This document shows positions 62,300 through 64,000 of a DNA stretch of 64,000 bases, piece after piece. The DNA comes from Engraulis encrasicolus. Lineage: Eukaryota; Chordata; Actinopteri; Clupeiformes; Engraulidae. The position numbers and the translations under genes were made by a program. The notes below the pieces were generated by a model, which saw nothing but the letters and a program-made list of their open reading frames with translations, did not search any database and was not told where the DNA came from. Location: the NCBI RefSeq assembly GCF_034702125.1, contig NC_085862.1, positions 18,214,891-18,278,890 on the forward strand, in the 5' to 3' direction. Position 1 is the first letter of the stretch, and each line of letters opens with the position of its first letter.

Positions 62300-64000
62300 G
62301 TACAACTTCTCATGTGGTGTCCTCATGTGTAGGACAGACCTACTCACCTATGTTATCGAATAGCTAAAATCAGACACCAGCTTAAGGATTTTCTGAAAGT
62401 CATTTTTAAAGTGTAAAGTCATCTCTAAAGTATGGTGCCCCCGACACACAAACTGTATAGATCCCTTTTTATTGATTGTCTGTATGCTGACAGATGAACA
62501 GTTACATATATAAAAAAACCATACATTTTATTTGCATTGTTGTAATAGAGTAACCAACAACATAGCAAAATTTTATGGTCGAGCCGGTTGCCATGTAAAC
62601 AAGTGGGAGACATGTAATAGCCAGTGACAGCCAAATCACAGCATTGTGAAAGGCCATACAAAAGAGGAAATCATCCAAGATTTACCAGAATGGCTTATTT
62701 TTTTAAAAAGGGGGCAGGTAACAAAGTTACTGGCAGTGCCATTTCATAATCGCAGTAGGTATCACCCCTCGAATCAATACTGAAGTGAAAAAAACCACGA
62801 TGCTAAGTGTGAAAACATACAGGACACAATCACTATCATATATCCACATGTATAACCCCAAAATAATAAAACAGTAGCTTATACGGCTACATTCAGGATG
62901 CTGGTAACATTTTCAGTTGCTTCAGTTAGCTTTTTTAAAAAATAGACATTCCATTTAAAACGTAGCTTGACAATAAGGTGCACAACGCTGACAAGCACAC
63001 ACACATACACAGACACACTGTCTCTCTCCTTCAGGTGTCTTGACAAGGCACTGTGAGAATGCAGACACTAAGTCTGTCCGTGCTGAGGTCCGCAAAAGCA
63101 GGCAGGTAGCCATCATCAAAAATGTGCAGGGATAGGCGGAGCCTGCCAACGCTGAAAGCCATGACCTTGGAAGTGCACGAGCGCTTGAATACTCATAAAC
63201 AAGTCCGACTTTCATCAAGTATCAAGCCGCTGATAATGGCAAGTGGTCTTCTTTTGGAAATGAATATAAAGCAGAGGCACGAAGCCTTGAAAGCGCTGTA
63301 AGAAGGGCGTCACCTTGTGTGGTGTTTACTTTTTGTTTTACAAGAAACACATTAGTTTATGCTAGTGGGATACCATTTCAGGAAAAAAGTCACATTATAA
63401 AAGTGTACATAGTATGTGTGTGAGACAGTCCAAATGCCTGAGTATATTTCACAGAGTTATACGAGAAAAAGAGGTAGAGAGACCAGGTGATGCTAATGAG
63501 TTAGCATGAGAGTTTTGTTATCTTGTACACGATCCTCTATGAGACACTTTAGTGGTCAGTCAGTTGGATACTGTTTTACTTTTTGTAGCGTTTGCACGAG
63601 ATGTAGCCTTTCTGACCTTGTTTTTTTATCCTGCTCGAAGGACCACATTAATGAATTCAGCTGAGGCTCTGGTTAACTTGTCAAGAAAACCTGATCCATC
63701 TGTCCATCCCTCAGAGAGGTAATCGGGGGGTTGGGGGATGGGGTTTGCGTCTCAAAAAGCTGAGGATGAAGTCTCAGTTGTCCACCACACTGTAGATCTT
63801 TTTGCAGGCTCTGTTAGCTTCTTTCAGCTGTTAACTTCATTTCTCATACAGTGCTGTCACAGAACTTTGGTTCTGGTTTTGCTACTTGCATACAGTCCTT
63901 GTAAACATGTCTATGCTTGGCGCCGTCTAATGCATGGCGCTGTGGGAGATGGTGGTGGTGGTGGTAGTGGAGGGTTGTAGTTGACATTACAGTACTCATT
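62300..64000. other. right end of the window, no recognised gene
   Basis: No coding exon identified. TTTATT strings at about 62467 and 62527 are AATAAA on the reverse strand, and the sequence up to 64000 is repeat-poor. It could be the 3' end and UTR of a minus-strand neighbour (tmem61 occupies this place in mammals). Confidence 0.3.

Overview
This is vertebrate nuclear DNA, almost certainly from a teleost fish. It holds three genes in the order USP24 (+, 3' part only), PCSK9 (-, complete) and BSND/barttin (-, all recognisable coding exons). This is the human 1p32.3 order with the relative strands kept. The fish call rests on intron-rich vertebrate gene structure, very dense (AC)n, (CT)n and (GT)n arrays, and teleost-type tRNA-derived SINEs, Tc1, hAT and piggyBac-like elements. 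A clupeiform would fit the SINE tails, but that is a weak inference.

Layout. 1-31732: forty consecutive coding exons of usp24, about 1,577 residues and roughly the C-terminal 60% of the protein. They include the whole ubiquitin-specific protease domain (Cys box 14361, His box 18979, Asp 20131) and the stop codon. A long 3' UTR follows, to an AATAAA at 36930. 39696-52686 (-): pcsk9 in 12 exons, 678 codons in frame throughout, with signal peptide, prodomain, complete Asp/His/Asn/Ser catalytic set and Cys-rich C-terminal domain. Its upstream flank has a TATA-like box and a match to the human PCSK9 sterol element. 55467-61644 (-): bsnd with a 59-codon first exon, a second exon and an acidic terminal exon, mutually in frame. 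61645-64000: no recognised gene; the far end may be untranslated sequence of a further gene.

The three proteins are not one pathway. USP24 is a deubiquitinase, PCSK9 a secreted regulator of LDL-receptor turnover, and barttin the beta subunit of ClC-K chloride channels. Their adjacency is ancestral synteny.

The most unusual feature is the fine structure of the usp24 introns. At least 13 of the 40 exons, plus one pcsk9 exon, have one or more diverged partial copies of an exon edge lying in the adjacent intron, often separated by a dinucleotide array. Many introns also begin with (CA)n straight after the donor and end with (TG)n or (CT)n before the acceptor. The mobile fraction is rich in elements with visible target-site duplications: hAT (8 bp), piggyBac-like (TTAA), Harbinger-like (TTA) and two unrelated palindromic Tc1 derivatives (TA). 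A 5'-truncated restriction-like-endonuclease LINE lies antisense in pcsk9 intron 7.
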